This document shows positions 1-8,927 of a stretch of DNA of 64,000 nt, piece by piece. The stretch spans positions 1 to 64,000 of the forward strand of contig CAYWXV010000016.1 in assembly GCA_964462535.1 (NCBI GenBank), given 5' to 3'. A model generated the notes under the pieces. The model made no database searches. It had not been told where the DNA came from and saw only the letters and a list, made by a program, of their open reading frames with translations. Each line of letters starts with the position of its first letter. Position 1 is the stretch's first letter. The translations under genes and the position numbers were made by a program. The stretch is from CAYWXV01 sp964462535. GTDB taxonomy: Bacteria > Bacteroidota > Ignavibacteria > OLB7.

Positions 1-142
1 GACTGTCGAAATACGCGCGATCTCTGCGTTGCACTCCTCGTCGCTCACTGCGGCGCACCTCCGGTACGCCTCATTTGCTCGTCGCCTGCCTTGACCTCGT
101 GCGAGTTGAACGGTCCACCGAAAAACCGGTGTTTCAACAGTG
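1..142 (+). repeat. Dispersed MITE/REP-like repeat, copy A
   Basis: First of two back-to-back copies of a ~145-bp element. It begins GACTGTCGAA and ends near TTCAACAGT, so the ends are inverted repeats. The middle carries a near-palindrome (GGCGCACC-TCC-GGTACGCC, one mismatch). Related copies lie at 151, 3257, 27389, 36072 and 38769. No open frame is conserved between copies. Confidence 0.85.
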
Positions 143-150
143 TTCTAGGG

Positions 151-296
151 GACTGTTGGAATACGTGCGATCTCCGCGTTGCACTCCTCGTCGCTCACTG
201 CGGCGTACCTCCGGTACGCCCCATTCACTCGTCGTCGCCTGCCTTGACCTCGTGCGAGTTGAACAGCCTCGTGCCGTGCGAGATATTCAACAGTCT
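151..296 (+). repeat. Dispersed MITE/REP-like repeat, copy B (best preserved)
   Basis: Starts GACTGTTGGA and ends TTCAACAGTC, so the terminal inverted repeat is about 9 of 10 bases. The centre at 202-220 is a perfect hairpin, GGCGTACC-TCC-GGTACGCC. An internal GAACAGCCTC near 260 is the complement of the alternative left end GAGGCTGTTGAA seen in copy E, so the element can fold at two levels. This resembles a non-autonomous mobile element or REP family; no transposase is nearby. Confidence 0.85.
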
Positions 297-357
297 TCCA
301 ACGGGCGACCTCTCACGCGGAGCGCGTCGAACCGAGCCGCCCAGATGCCCCGCCGCC

Positions 358-828
358 TTACCGATCGGCGTATTCGGATTGAACGAGATCGCGAAGCCGC
401 TTCATGCTTCTGCGGGTGCGGGTGCGCAAACGACCACCATAGAACGCGAGGTGGAGTCGTGAGAAGAATCCCTCCAATCGCGCAATGTTCGCTGAATATG
501 TCCAGATTGTCGCGCCATCGGCCGTTTCCTCGAACCTCCACTCAATGCTGAGCCTGTCCTCGGTGGGGCGGGAGATGAGCGAACGAACACCACTCCGGAA
601 TGGTGGGGTCCATGCCAGGTATTGCACCCTCGTGGTGAACCGTCGGCCAAATAATCGTGCCGTCAAGTCGATCAGCGTTCCGGTCCCCAGGGGACCAGGC
701 GTCAGACGCCGGTAACCAACCAGCCTCTTATCCCACAAATCTCGCCGGTTCGGGTCCTGTGCCATCTCCCATACGACATCCCTTGGGGCCGCAATCTCAA
801 TCTGCTCTTTGAACTGATAGGTCTCCAT
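358..828 (-). CDS. SRPBCC-family (polyketide cyclase/START-like) protein
   Basis: A 156-residue protein whose start is METYQFKEQIEI. It has the SRPBCC hallmark N-terminus (beta strand, then 'IAAPRDVVWEMAQDP') and alternating strands that end in a C-terminal helix rich in Arg. The family forms a hydrophobic ligand pocket; no substrate can be named. The ATG at 826-828 has a GGAAGGAAGG ribosome site about 4 bases upstream, which favours it over the upstream in-frame starts. It diverges from the gene at 1166 and its 3' end lies against repeat copy B. Confidence 0.75.
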   Translation of the reverse strand: METYQFKEQIEIAAPRDVVWEMAQDPNRRDLWDKRLVGYRRLTPGPLGTGTLIDLTARLFGRRFTTRVQYLAWTPPFRSGVRSLISRPTEDRLSIEWRFEETADGATIWTYSANIARLEGFFSRLHLAFYGGRLRTRTRRSMKRLRDLVQSEYADR

Positions 829-1165
829 CGTCCTTCCTTCCATAAATGCACACTCTGAGTTGACAAGTCGTGGTTGCGTGTCTTCTTTCGACGTTCGCAA
901 CCTACGACCGATCCGGGGTGGCATGGGTCATACGTTCGGGTGAAAGCGGAGGGTGAATCTGGGACAATGCGGCCTGGCGTCCCGAGAGGACATTTTTCCT
1001 ACCCGGCCGGCGCCGCTTGTGAGACGGTGCAGGGGGGTGGTATCCGGTTCTTCACGTGCGCGCCGTTCGCGCATCGTCCTCGTTTGACTCTGCAGTCCGT
1101 CATGGACATCATCCTTGGTCGTTGTGTAACTTCCGATCTCCTTCCAACATCGCCTTGACCAGCCC
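829..1165. other. Intergenic region between divergent genes
   Basis: These 337 bases separate the SRPBCC gene from the TIGR03790-type gene and must hold both promoters. Short open frames exist on both strands, but none has a credible start or protein-like composition. I see no clear hairpin, tRNA or Bacteroidota-type TAnnTTTG element. Confidence 0.5.
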
Positions 1166-3223
1166 ATGCGTGTTCTTCTTACCCTCGCTTTCCTCACGGT
1201 ATTCCTTCTTCCGATCAGCGCTTCGGCACAAATGGAGTCGTACGATGACGTTCTGCTCATCGTAAACGATCGATCGAGTGCATCTCGAGACATCGCGGAC
1301 TATTTCGCGACGCGCCGGGGAATACCCGACCGGCATATCTACCACATCGATGTAGACAGTTCGGAATCGATGGATTCCGCCTCGTTCGTGACACTGAAAT
1401 GGCGGCTACAGGATTGGATGCGGAGCCGCAATCTGGTCGACTCGATCAACTACATCGTCACGACAAAGGGGTGTCCGCTGCGAGTCACGACCGTTGTGCA
1501 GGATGGAACTGTGTTCGGTGGGCTGGCGTCATTCGAGGATCTTCTGGTTCTGATCAATGGGGCCGACTCGGTGCGGATGCTGGTACCCCGCAGCGGGTTC
1601 TTCGCCAACCGGTACTACAACGCGACGCAGCGATTCCGCCGCGATCCCGTCTCGCTGCCGATGTATCTGGTGACCCGACTGGACGCCTACACCGTCGATC
1701 AGGTGAAGAGCTACATTCTGCGAGCCGAGACCCCGGCGGTCCTTGGGGACGGGCTCTGGATGTTGGATGTCGCCCCCAGTAGGGACAACCCCAGCTACAA
1801 GGTTGGGAACGACTGGCTCCGCGCAGCGGCGGCAATTCTCATGACCAAGGGACTCAACGTCTACCTGGACACCACCACCGTCTATATCCACGACCAGAAG
1901 AACGTCATCGGATATGGATCGTGGGGGAGTAACGACGGTAGCAGCGGTGGGGGAGAGGCGGCAAAGCCGGGTAATACCTGGTTGAACGGATCGATTGCCG
2001 AGACCAGTGTGTCGACAAGTGGGCGATCGTTCAAACCGGGAACGTCGTATGGGCAGTCGTTGATCGCAGATTGGGTTGCGGAAGGGGCCTGTGGTGTGAA
2101 GGGGTACACAAACGAACCCTATCTGACATCTATCGCCCACTACGACATCCTCTTCGATCGCTACACTTCCGGATGGAACATGGCGGAGAGCTTCTTCGCT
2201 GCGTCGCAGCTGAGCGCGTGGCGGCAGGTGGTGATTGGCGATCCCAAGATGAAGCTCGGTCGACTGCTGGCATCCGCCAGCATAGAGGTCGATTTCGGGA
2301 GCGACTACCGATGGATCTGGCGGCGTGACACAGTGACCCTTCGCCCGGCCTCATCCAGCGATGTCGAAGTGACTGCCCTGACCATCGTGGGTGGAGATTC
2401 GCTCGATTTCGCGGCCTCAGTCATCGGCGGCCCCCTTCCTCGAACCGTGAAACCGGGGGACTCGATCCGTCTGGAGGTTGGATTCCGGGCCAGTGTCTAT
2501 CGAAAGGAACTCTCAAGTCTTGCCATTGCACACCGAAAGGTCGGCGGGAGCGGGGGGGCGTCGGTGGTGATCTCACTTGCCGGCACTGGTCTTCGTCCCG
2601 TGCTGGCAGTCGACGATACGGTTGATTTCGGGCTGGCACCAGGGAGCAATCCAGTCCGGCGCGAAGCCATTGTCAGGAACATGACGGTAAGCGACACGCT
2701 GGACGTCCGCAGCCTGGTACTCGGCGGTACGGACAAAGCTCGATTCCGGCTCGATACGTCATCAATTTCGCTCCCCTACCGGATCGCTGGGGGCGATTCC
2801 GTGGCCGTTCCGGTCGAGTATCTGCCGACCGGTGTTGGTGGGCATGTCGCCACTCTCACCGTCACTGCCACGTCGCAGTTCCCACTGGTGGTTCGGCTCG
2901 TTGGTCGGAGCAGTACGAGCGGTGTACCGTTGGCGGAGAATGGGAACGCGGGGATGATTCGATCAATCGATCCAAACCCCTCCAGCACTCACGCCCGCGT
3001 CGCGTTCAGCGTCCCGTGCGATGGTTGCGACGTTGTCCTGGAGGTGTGTGACATGACGGGACGCGCGGTGTTGGTTAGGGAAGAGCATGGGGTTTCGAAG
3101 GGGGAAAATATTCTCGACCTCGATCTCCGCACTCTCCCGGCTGGACACTATCTTTGCCGGCTAACCGTTCGAGGACAGGGAAACGAGACGATATCGCTCG
3201 ATCGTGTGGTGATTGAGAGGTAG
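1166..3223 (+). CDS. TIGR03790-type secreted protein with ASPM/choice-of-anchor D repeats and T9SS sorting domain
   Basis: A 685-residue exported protein. Residues 1-22 are a signal peptide ending SASAQ. Residues ~25-370 match my memory of the TIGR03790 family ('DDVLLIVNDRS', 'RRGIPDRHI', 'YIVTTKGCPLRV', 'VVIGDPKMKLG'). Residues ~380-590 are two beta-rich modules of the choice-of-anchor D type ('SIEVDFGSDYRW', 'VDFGLAPGS'). The last ~80 residues are a T9SS type A sorting domain ('SIDPNPSSTHARVAFSV', 'LPAGHYLCRLTV'). It is probably carried across the outer membrane by T9SS and surface attached. Enzymatic activity is unknown. It is probably monocistronic; the ATG at 1166 gives a clean signal peptide. 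Confidence 0.8.
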   Translation: MRVLLTLAFLTVFLLPISASAQMESYDDVLLIVNDRSSASRDIADYFATRRGIPDRHIYHIDVDSSESMDSASFVTLKWRLQDWMRSRNLVDSINYIVTTKGCPLRVTTVVQDGTVFGGLASFEDLLVLINGADSVRMLVPRSGFFANRYYNATQRFRRDPVSLPMYLVTRLDAYTVDQVKSYILRAETPAVLGDGLWMLDVAPSRDNPSYKVGNDWLRAAAAILMTKGLNVYLDTTTVYIHDQKNVIGYGSWGSNDGSSGGGEAAKPGNTWLNGSIAETSVSTSGRSFKPGTSYGQSLIADWVAEGACGVKGYTNEPYLTSIAHYDILFDRYTSGWNMAESFFAASQLSAWRQVVIGDPKMKLGRLLASASIEVDFGSDYRWIWRRDTVTLRPASSSDVEVTALTIVGGDSLDFAASVIGGPLPRTVKPGDSIRLEVGFRASVYRKELSSLAIAHRKVGGSGGASVVISLAGTGLRPVLAVDDTVDFGLAPGSNPVRREAIVRNMTVSDTLDVRSLVLGGTDKARFRLDTSSISLPYRIAGGDSVAVPVEYLPTGVGGHVATLTVTATSQFPLVVRLVGRSSTSGVPLAENGNAGMIRSIDPNPSSTHARVAFSVPCDGCDVVLEVCDMTGRAVLVREEHGVSKGENILDLDLRTLPAGHYLCRLTVRGQGNETISLDRVVIER

Positions 3224-3256
3224 CTGTAGCTGGCGGATCGTGGATCCAGTTGCTGG

Positions 3257-3351
3257 GAGGCTGACGAACTACGCGTGATCTCCACGTTGGGCTCGTCATC
3301 GCTTACCACGCTGCACCCCCGCTGCGCCTCATTCGCTCTTGGTCGCGCGAT
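3257..3351 (+). repeat. Dispersed MITE/REP-like repeat, copy F (degenerate, right end lost)
   Basis: Starts GGCTGACGAACTACGCG and keeps the order of the family's blocks (TCTCC-CGTT, TCGTCATCGCTTAC, CTGCGCCTCATTCGCTC), but many positions have decayed and the right inverted repeat is missing. It lies in the 247-bp spacer downstream of the TIGR03790-type gene. Confidence 0.6.
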
Positions 3352-3470
3352 CAGGACGGCCTCACGATCCGAAGGGCAGTCAATAGTCTGTCAGCCCCCG
3401 GTGCTCAGTCCCTATTTCAAGACAGGTTCTCTCTCGCACATATACAACACAATCCCAAATCCATTTGACC

Positions 3471-4787
3471 ATGACCAGGCACATAATGCATGCGGTCGTC
3501 GTAGCACTTCTGCTTGCGGCTACATCAGCGATCGCACAAGAGACACCTACGATCACGCCAGTTGCGATCCCGGAGTTGGGTCGTGCCGCGTTCCCGGAAG
3601 CTCCGGCTCCGGTGAACGCCGATGTTTCCGAGGAGATCCAATACATCTGGTTCGGACGGCACTATTCGCGTATTGGCGACGATGGGACCGGTAACAACAT
3701 CGATTCGAACTCCACAAACTTCTCGTTCCCGATTCCGATCGGCAATTCGGAAGTGCGTGGCATCGGGCAGCTGTTCGCCCCGGGCGTGATATACGATTTC
3801 TTCCTTCCGGTCTACACTGGCAGCGACACCAGCGGATTGATCGTAAACGAAGACTACCGAGCGGACTGGGCCCGCCAGTTCGAGGGCGCCGGCGCCTACA
3901 CAATCGATAGCATTTCGGTCCCCTGGTTCAAGAACCCCTATTTCGTGGGCGACCACAGCTATCCGGCGAAGTTCTATGTTTGGAGCACACCTCCGGCGTT
4001 CGCAGGGAATTCGTACTTCAAGAACCAGTCGGGGTATCAGCGCACAGGGTTTGTCGCCAGCCGTCGCACGCTCCTTCCTCTGTACGAGTCCGAGCTGACG
4101 CAGGAAGGTTTTGACACAACGATCAACGGCACGCGGTTCGTTCAGACGTCTCTCGTCTTCGATCCACCACTCAGCTTTGCATCAGGTGCCGCCGCCATCT
4201 TCATGATCGTCAACGACGAACTGCCTGCGCTCAGCAACCCCTATCCAAACGTTGATCCGAGTGACACGCGCGAGTTCCAGACAGTCCGCATGTATCACGA
4301 GCGGATCGAGGGAACGAAGAAGCGTCTCACGAACTACAAGGCGTGGGGAACGATGCTCTGGCGCACGGGCACGATGGACAGCGTCGTCACAATCTGGCCG
4401 ACGATCTACTTCTCAAGCTCAACGCCCGGAGATTCGAACGCGGCCATCATGGACATTGGAATGACTTTCCAGGGGACCGTGGATCTCTCGTCCGGCGTCA
4501 AGTATCATTTCGGAACGGATGCCAAACACCAGGGGCTGACGGCAATCACGCCCAATCCGGCTCGCGAGACGAGCCGCATCTCCTTCGAGCTGAAGGACTA
4601 CTCGAACATCACGCTTGATCTGTTCGACGCTCAGGGCGGAAAGGTCCGGACGCTGGTGACTGCCCGCTACGTTCCGGGAGTCTACTCGTACGACCTCAAT
4701 GTGAACGATCTGCCGAATGGACCTTACATGATCCGGCTTCAGGCCGATGATCAGGTCTACACGCAGAAGCTGAACGTGGTGAAGTAG
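3471..4787 (+). CDS. Secreted T9SS cargo protein, paralogue of the gene at 4913
   Basis: A 438-residue protein of unknown function. The signal peptide (MTRHIMHAVVVALLLAATSAIA) starts at the ATG at 3471; a TTG six bases upstream is in frame but less likely. The central ~330 residues contain 'RGIGQLFAPG' and 'AYTIDSISVPWFKNP', shared in order with the next gene. The C-terminal ~75 residues ('LTAITPNPARETSRISFEL', 'GVYSYDLNVNDLPNGPYMIRL') are a T9SS type A sorting domain. A strong hairpin follows the stop. No catalytic motif was recognised; an extracellular structural or binding role is a guess. Confidence 0.8.
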   Translation: MTRHIMHAVVVALLLAATSAIAQETPTITPVAIPELGRAAFPEAPAPVNADVSEEIQYIWFGRHYSRIGDDGTGNNIDSNSTNFSFPIPIGNSEVRGIGQLFAPGVIYDFFLPVYTGSDTSGLIVNEDYRADWARQFEGAGAYTIDSISVPWFKNPYFVGDHSYPAKFYVWSTPPAFAGNSYFKNQSGYQRTGFVASRRTLLPLYESELTQEGFDTTINGTRFVQTSLVFDPPLSFASGAAAIFMIVNDELPALSNPYPNVDPSDTREFQTVRMYHERIEGTKKRLTNYKAWGTMLWRTGTMDSVVTIWPTIYFSSSTPGDSNAAIMDIGMTFQGTVDLSSGVKYHFGTDAKHQGLTAITPNPARETSRISFELKDYSNITLDLFDAQGGKVRTLVTARYVPGVYSYDLNVNDLPNGPYMIRLQADDQVYTQKLNVVK

Positions 4788-4810
4788 CACCACCCGATGC
4801 AGAAACTCGA

Positions 4811-4841
4811 GCGGGAAGCCTCTTCATTGGAGGCTTCCCGC
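4811..4841 (+). terminator. Intrinsic-type terminator after the 3471 gene
   Basis: A perfect 12-bp stem, GCGGGAAGCCTC (4811-4822) and its complement (4830-4841), with a 7-base loop, 24 bases after the stop codon. It is followed by TTCGTGTTCC, a weak T-rich tail. It separates the two tandem paralogues into different transcripts. Confidence 0.75.
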
Positions 4842-4869
4842 TTCGTGTTCCATATCTACCGGTCATCGA

Positions 4870-4877
4870 TACCTTTG
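4870..4877 (+). promoter_or_regulatory. Possible Bacteroidota-type -7 element (TACCTTTG)
   Basis: TACCTTTG fits the TAnnTTTG consensus known for Bacteroidota promoters and lies 35 bases before the ATG of the 4913 gene, just after the upstream terminator. No clear TTTG -33 partner was found at the expected spacing, so this is only suggestive. Confidence 0.35.
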
Positions 4878-4912
4878 TGATTATCCGTCCCTCCGGTCAA
4901 GAACCCTTCAAC

Positions 4913-6211
4913 ATGCGCTACGGACTACTGACTCTTGTTTGCCTGATTGCATCGGCCGCCATCGCGTCGGCACAGCAGGCGGCCCCCCTCCCCACGCCGG
5001 TGAATCAACCCGCAGGCTCGCTCCCGACTCCACTTGCACTGGAGGAGGTTTCACCGCCATCCATGCTGTCAGCCGCCAACCAGGAGTACGTCTGGTTCCC
5101 GCCGATCTTTCGGAATCGAGATGCCCGCGTCTATCCCTTCATCCCATACCGATTCGCACCACGTGCCGGCAACAGCGACACCATTGAGTGGCGTGGCATA
5201 GGGCAGATCTTTGCGCCCGCCTCGAATCATCCGTTCTACAGCGGCAGCATCTTCAACGACACCAGCAACATCTATTACGACACAACAGGTGGTGGACCCG
5301 GCGACCAGGACTATATCGATCAGTTCCTGGATGCGACTGCCTTCACCATCGACTCGCTCCAGATTTTTGTGTTCGAGAATGCGCTTGCTGGGCGTGGCAA
5401 CTTTGGCGGCAAGGTGCTGGTGATGAAGACTACGACAGACTTCTCGTCACCCGCGTACCGCACCGACGGCTTTGCCCAGAACCGTCAGGATCTTCCCGTC
5501 GTCTGGGAACAGGTCCTGACACCTGATATCCTCGACGCGGCGTCTCGTGGCAACGACACAACGATCGCCACGCGCATTCGCATTCCAGGCTCCGCGAATA
5601 TCCGATTTGCAGCCGGGGAGTCGGCGGTGGTGCTCTACGTGAACGATGATGCCCCCGCGCCTGGTCCCGAAAACGTCCCTGCAAACGCAGACGTTCAACA
5701 GGTGACAACGCAATTGGAATGGCGCGACGGCTCATTCTACGACACCACGCTCGCGAACCCACTGGATGAGTACAAGAGTCTCGGCGTCGTTCTCTTCCGA
5801 GATCAAAACGGGAACGAGACTGTGCTGAGTGGCTTTCGGAATCTCACCTATCAGGGGGTGCCCGGCATTTTCGATCTGCTGATGGTCTTCTGGGGAACGG
5901 TTGAAGGGAAGGCTGGTGTGAACTATCATGTAGGCACATCGGTCAATGGCACAACACTCGGTCAGCCTGCGCCGAATCCGGCCACCGTTGAGACACGCAT
6001 TCCGTTTACTCTTGCGGACAGGACAAGGACGAAGCTCGATCTGTACGACGTCTCCGGGAGGCTGATCCGTACGCTCGCCGATGATGATTTCCCGGCCGGA
6101 GCGTGGTCAGTCGATATCCAGACGTCAGAACTGCCGGGTGGCCTCTACGTCGTCCGTATGATTGCAGGCGACCGAGTCATGGCAACGCAAATTGTGGTGG
6201 CGGGCCGCTAA
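4913..6211 (+). CDS. Secreted T9SS cargo protein, paralogue of the gene at 3471
   Basis: A 432-residue protein with a signal peptide (MRYGLLTLVCLIASAAIASAQ) from the ATG at 4913; an in-frame GTG at 4877 overlaps a likely promoter box and is rejected. It shares 'IEWRGIGQIFAPASNHPF', 'AFTIDSLQIFVF' and 'EYKSLGVVLFRDQNG' regions with the preceding gene, showing an old tandem duplication. The C-terminus ('LGQPAPNPATVETRIPFTL', 'LPGGLYVVRMIAGD') is a T9SS type A sorting domain. Function is unknown. It is expected to reach the cell surface or medium. Confidence 0.8.
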   Translation: MRYGLLTLVCLIASAAIASAQQAAPLPTPVNQPAGSLPTPLALEEVSPPSMLSAANQEYVWFPPIFRNRDARVYPFIPYRFAPRAGNSDTIEWRGIGQIFAPASNHPFYSGSIFNDTSNIYYDTTGGGPGDQDYIDQFLDATAFTIDSLQIFVFENALAGRGNFGGKVLVMKTTTDFSSPAYRTDGFAQNRQDLPVVWEQVLTPDILDAASRGNDTTIATRIRIPGSANIRFAAGESAVVLYVNDDAPAPGPENVPANADVQQVTTQLEWRDGSFYDTTLANPLDEYKSLGVVLFRDQNGNETVLSGFRNLTYQGVPGIFDLLMVFWGTVEGKAGVNYHVGTSVNGTTLGQPAPNPATVETRIPFTLADRTRTKLDLYDVSGRLIRTLADDDFPAGAWSVDIQTSELPGGLYVVRMIAGDRVMATQIVVAGR

Positions 6212-6373
6212 GAGACGTCGCGTCTCGGGCGTCTGGCTGCTGGCCGGCTGGGCAGGGATGTTTTGTCCGCGTGTCGCACCGATCCTGTCGAGCTGCTTGT
6301 CGACGCCGGCTCAGGATTGGACTATTGGCCACGAAGTTTCATTCAATCGCTAGCTGCCAACTACCAACCGCGC

Positions 6374-6796
6374 ATGCTCTCGCACACTGTCCATCTTACG
6401 TTCAACATCCCGAGTCGTATGGGATTTGTGAACATAACTGGGAAGGTCGAAGAGGTCGTGCGCGAGAGTGGAGTTCGTGAGGGCCTCGTGCTTGTCAATG
6501 CGATGCATATCACCGCCAGCGTCTTTATCAATGACGACGAACGGGGACTCCATCACGACTACGAGAAATGGTTGGAGGAGCTCGCGCCATTCGATCCCTC
6601 GCCGCAACGATATCATCACAACAGAACGGGGGAGGATAATGCCGACGCCCACATGAAACGACAGATCATGGGACGCGAGGTTGTGGTCGCTATTACGGAA
6701 GGGAAACTCGACTTCGGTCCATGGGAACAGATTTTCTATGGCGAGTTCGATGGGATGCGGTCGAAGCGCGTGCTTGTGAAGGTAATCGGCGAGTAG
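6374..6796 (+). CDS. YjbQ/UPF0047 family protein (secondary thiamine-phosphate synthase type)
   Basis: A 140-residue cytosolic protein covering the whole YjbQ/UPF0047 domain. Hallmarks are 'VNAMHITASVFINDDE' near residues 43-58, 'YHHNRTGEDNADAHMKRQIMG' in the middle, and the C-terminal 'LDFGPWEQIFYGEFDG'. The His, Glu and Asp residues in these blocks form the metal site in the family. Some members have weak thiamine-phosphate synthase activity; the true role is unsettled. The ATG at 6374 gives the standard length. Confidence 0.88.
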   Translation: MLSHTVHLTFNIPSRMGFVNITGKVEEVVRESGVREGLVLVNAMHITASVFINDDERGLHHDYEKWLEELAPFDPSPQRYHHNRTGEDNADAHMKRQIMGREVVVAITEGKLDFGPWEQIFYGEFDGMRSKRVLVKVIGE

Positions 6797-7107
6797 GGAA
6801 GGGGCGATCTAGACTCCCATTCCACCAGGCGCCGATCCACGCATCAGACGTGCTCGCTGTCGAAGGCGACCTGGATGATGAGAGAGTGTGTCCCCAGGCA
6901 ACACGACTGTCCGTTCCCGCAGCTCTGTCAACGACATGTTGGAGGGGTGAGACACCGCTCCACGTCATCCTTCGCGGTTTATCGCTTCTTGTATCTCCCC
7001 AATGTCGATCGCTATCCGCCACACTGTTTGACGTGGGCCGTCGCGCAGATGACCGATCATGCCAACGCAGCGACGGCCATTCGCATACAGTAAACGACCT
7101 TCTGCGT
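6797..7107. other. Intergenic region, no feature recognised
   Basis: These 311 bases between the YjbQ gene and the thioredoxin-like gene contain open frames on both strands that continue from or oppose the neighbours. Their translations look like random Arg/Ser-rich sequence. No strong hairpin or repeat copy was found. Confidence 0.45.
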
Positions 7108-7665
7108 ATGTCAGCAACTCCTTCGACGATGATTCCTCTGGGCACGATTGCTCCCGACTTCACGTTGCTCGACGTGGTGACCGGCAAGGAGAGATCGCTT
7201 GCCGACGTACGTGGAGTGAACGGGACACTGGTGATGTTTATCTGCAATCACTGCCCGTATGTCGTGCACGTGCTGGACGAGATGCTCCGACTTTCGAACG
7301 AGATTATTCCAAATGGGATCGGCGTCGTCGCCATATCGAGCAACGACCCCGGCCGTTATCCGGCAGACGCGCCGGACAAGATGCGAGAGCTGGCGATCAG
7401 CAGGGGTTTCCCCTTCCCCTATCTCTTTGACGAGACCCAGGACGTGGCGCGCGCCTACGATGCTGCCTGCACACCAGACTTCTACCTCTTCGACGGGGGG
7501 CTTCGCTGCCGATATCGTGGCCAGCTGGACGGCGCCCGTCCAGGAAATGACGTGCCCGTCGATGGCCGCGATCTCCGTGCCGCGATCGATGCGGTGCTGA
7601 ACGGTGGCGAGGTGGATCGTGCACAGCGGCCGAGTATCGGCTGCAACATCAAGTGGCGCTCGTGA
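7108..7665 (+). CDS. Thioredoxin-fold peroxiredoxin-like protein (PRX_like1 type)
   Basis: A 185-residue cytosolic redox protein. The order is 'LGTIAPDFTLLDVVTG' (peroxiredoxin-like entry), 'LVMFICNHCPYVVHVLDEM' with the CNHC redox pair, 'VVAISSNDPGRYPADAPDKM', then 'AACTPDFYLFDGG' with the cis-Pro after a third Cys. This signature belongs to the AhpC/TSA-like, PRX_like1 group of thiol oxidoreductases; the physiological substrate is unknown. The start is ATG 7108; ATG 7129 is the alternative. Its TGA overlaps the GTG of the next gene. Confidence 0.85.
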   Translation: MSATPSTMIPLGTIAPDFTLLDVVTGKERSLADVRGVNGTLVMFICNHCPYVVHVLDEMLRLSNEIIPNGIGVVAISSNDPGRYPADAPDKMRELAISRGFPFPYLFDETQDVARAYDAACTPDFYLFDGGLRCRYRGQLDGARPGNDVPVDGRDLRAAIDAVLNGGEVDRAQRPSIGCNIKWRS

Positions 7666-8927
7666 AAGGACTCTACGCCGCCTTCGATGTATTCCCCTCT
7701 GCAAAAGGGGCGGCAACGCACATCGCCGCTGTCGCACCACTCCTCTTCGCCCACTCTGAGGGAGGACTTCTGTACGTCCTTGGCGCCGACGGGCTTCCAG
7801 TCTATCAAGAGGAGGATGGCATCGAGATAGTTCGGTTCACGGAGAGCATCGCGAACTATCTCGAGCGTGGCATGGCCTTCAGCGCGCGCCTGCGAACTCT
7901 CCTGCACGATCGGATCGACCAGATCGGTCTGGCGCAGTTTCGTGACCCGTGGAGTGGCGTTGCGATTGTCGACAGGGACAATCGTCCCTTCCGAAGCATT
8001 TACGAGGTCAACGGGCTCCCCTCCATCGAACTCCCTTCCATCTACCCCGCCCTTTCCCCCAGAACGCTTGCCAAGATCCGGACGATGGAGGAACGATGTT
8101 GGACGCGGGCCGACCGCATTGTGGTGCCATCTGCGACGATTGCCGACAATCTGGTCCGGCTTGGCGCCGACGCGACGAAAATCGAAGTAATCCCCAACGG
8201 CGCCGACATCCCCCCCTCGTTCCCGCGACCTGTTGACGCCCCTGCTCGGTACATACTCTACTTTGGCGCGCTCCAGCGCTGGCAAGGGATCGATGTTCTC
8301 CTTCGGGCGATGACCTACCTGGCCGACATCCAGGATCTTCATCTGGTGGTTTGTGCTTCGACGAAGCACAGGTATGCCAAGGCATATCGAAAGATGACAG
8401 AGCGGCTGGGCATTTCCGACCGCGTGCTATGGCAATACGGTCTCCACAAGCGTGAACTGGGAGGCTGGATACAGGGGAGTGAGCTTACGGTGGCGCCGCT
8501 AACCGAATGCGCGCGAAACATCGAGCAGGGATGCGCTCCGCTGAAGATTCTGGAGTCCATGGCTGCGGGTGTCCCTGTTGTCGCCTCCGATCTACCTGCC
8601 GTCCGTGAGATCATGACAAACGGGGAGCATGGAAGACTTGTCAGGGCCGAGCGTCCATCAGACCTCGCGCGAGCGATTCGCCTCCTTCTGGCGGATGAAG
8701 ACGAGCGGCGTCGAATGGGTGCGAGGGGGAAGGAGCGAATCGGAGCTACCCTGACATGGAAGGCTTCGCTTGATCGGCTACAAGGGATGTATTCCTATCT
8801 TTCCGCCCCCACGAATCTGCGCGCGATATCCACTCCCAAATCACATGGCGAACTCGACACCCACACTGACGGCCGAGCAACAGGCGTTCATCGACTCGAA
8901 GATGATCGACTCGGCGTTGACAGCTGA
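7662..8927 (+). CDS. GT4-type glycosyltransferase
   Basis: About 421 residues with a GT-B fold. The N-terminal domain has 'SAKGAATHIAA'; the C-terminal domain carries 'RYILYFGALQRWQGIDVLLRAM', 'GCAPLKILESMAAGVPVVAS' and 'EIMTNGEHGRLV', which are the nucleotide-sugar binding blocks of family GT4. The sugar and acceptor are unknown. The GTG at 7662 overlaps the TGA of the preceding gene, so the two are translationally coupled; GTG 7653 is an alternative. The last ~27 residues overlap the next gene by 83 bp and look unlike GT4 sequence, so the real end, or a small indel, may lie near 8820. Confidence 0.82.
   Translation: MKGLYAAFDVFPSAKGAATHIAAVAPLLFAHSEGGLLYVLGADGLPVYQEEDGIEIVRFTESIANYLERGMAFSARLRTLLHDRIDQIGLAQFRDPWSGVAIVDRDNRPFRSIYEVNGLPSIELPSIYPALSPRTLAKIRTMEERCWTRADRIVVPSATIADNLVRLGADATKIEVIPNGADIPPSFPRPVDAPARYILYFGALQRWQGIDVLLRAMTYLADIQDLHLVVCASTKHRYAKAYRKMTERLGISDRVLWQYGLHKRELGGWIQGSELTVAPLTECARNIEQGCAPLKILESMAAGVPVVASDLPAVREIMTNGEHGRLVRAERPSDLARAIRLLLADEDERRRMGARGKERIGATLTWKASLDRLQGMYSYLSAPTNLRAISTPKSHGELDTHTDGRATGVHRLEDDRLGVDS

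Noticed and set aside
874..1158. Plus-strand frame upstream of the TIGR03790 gene
   Set aside because: Overlaps a divergent promoter region and has no coding-like composition or conserved features.
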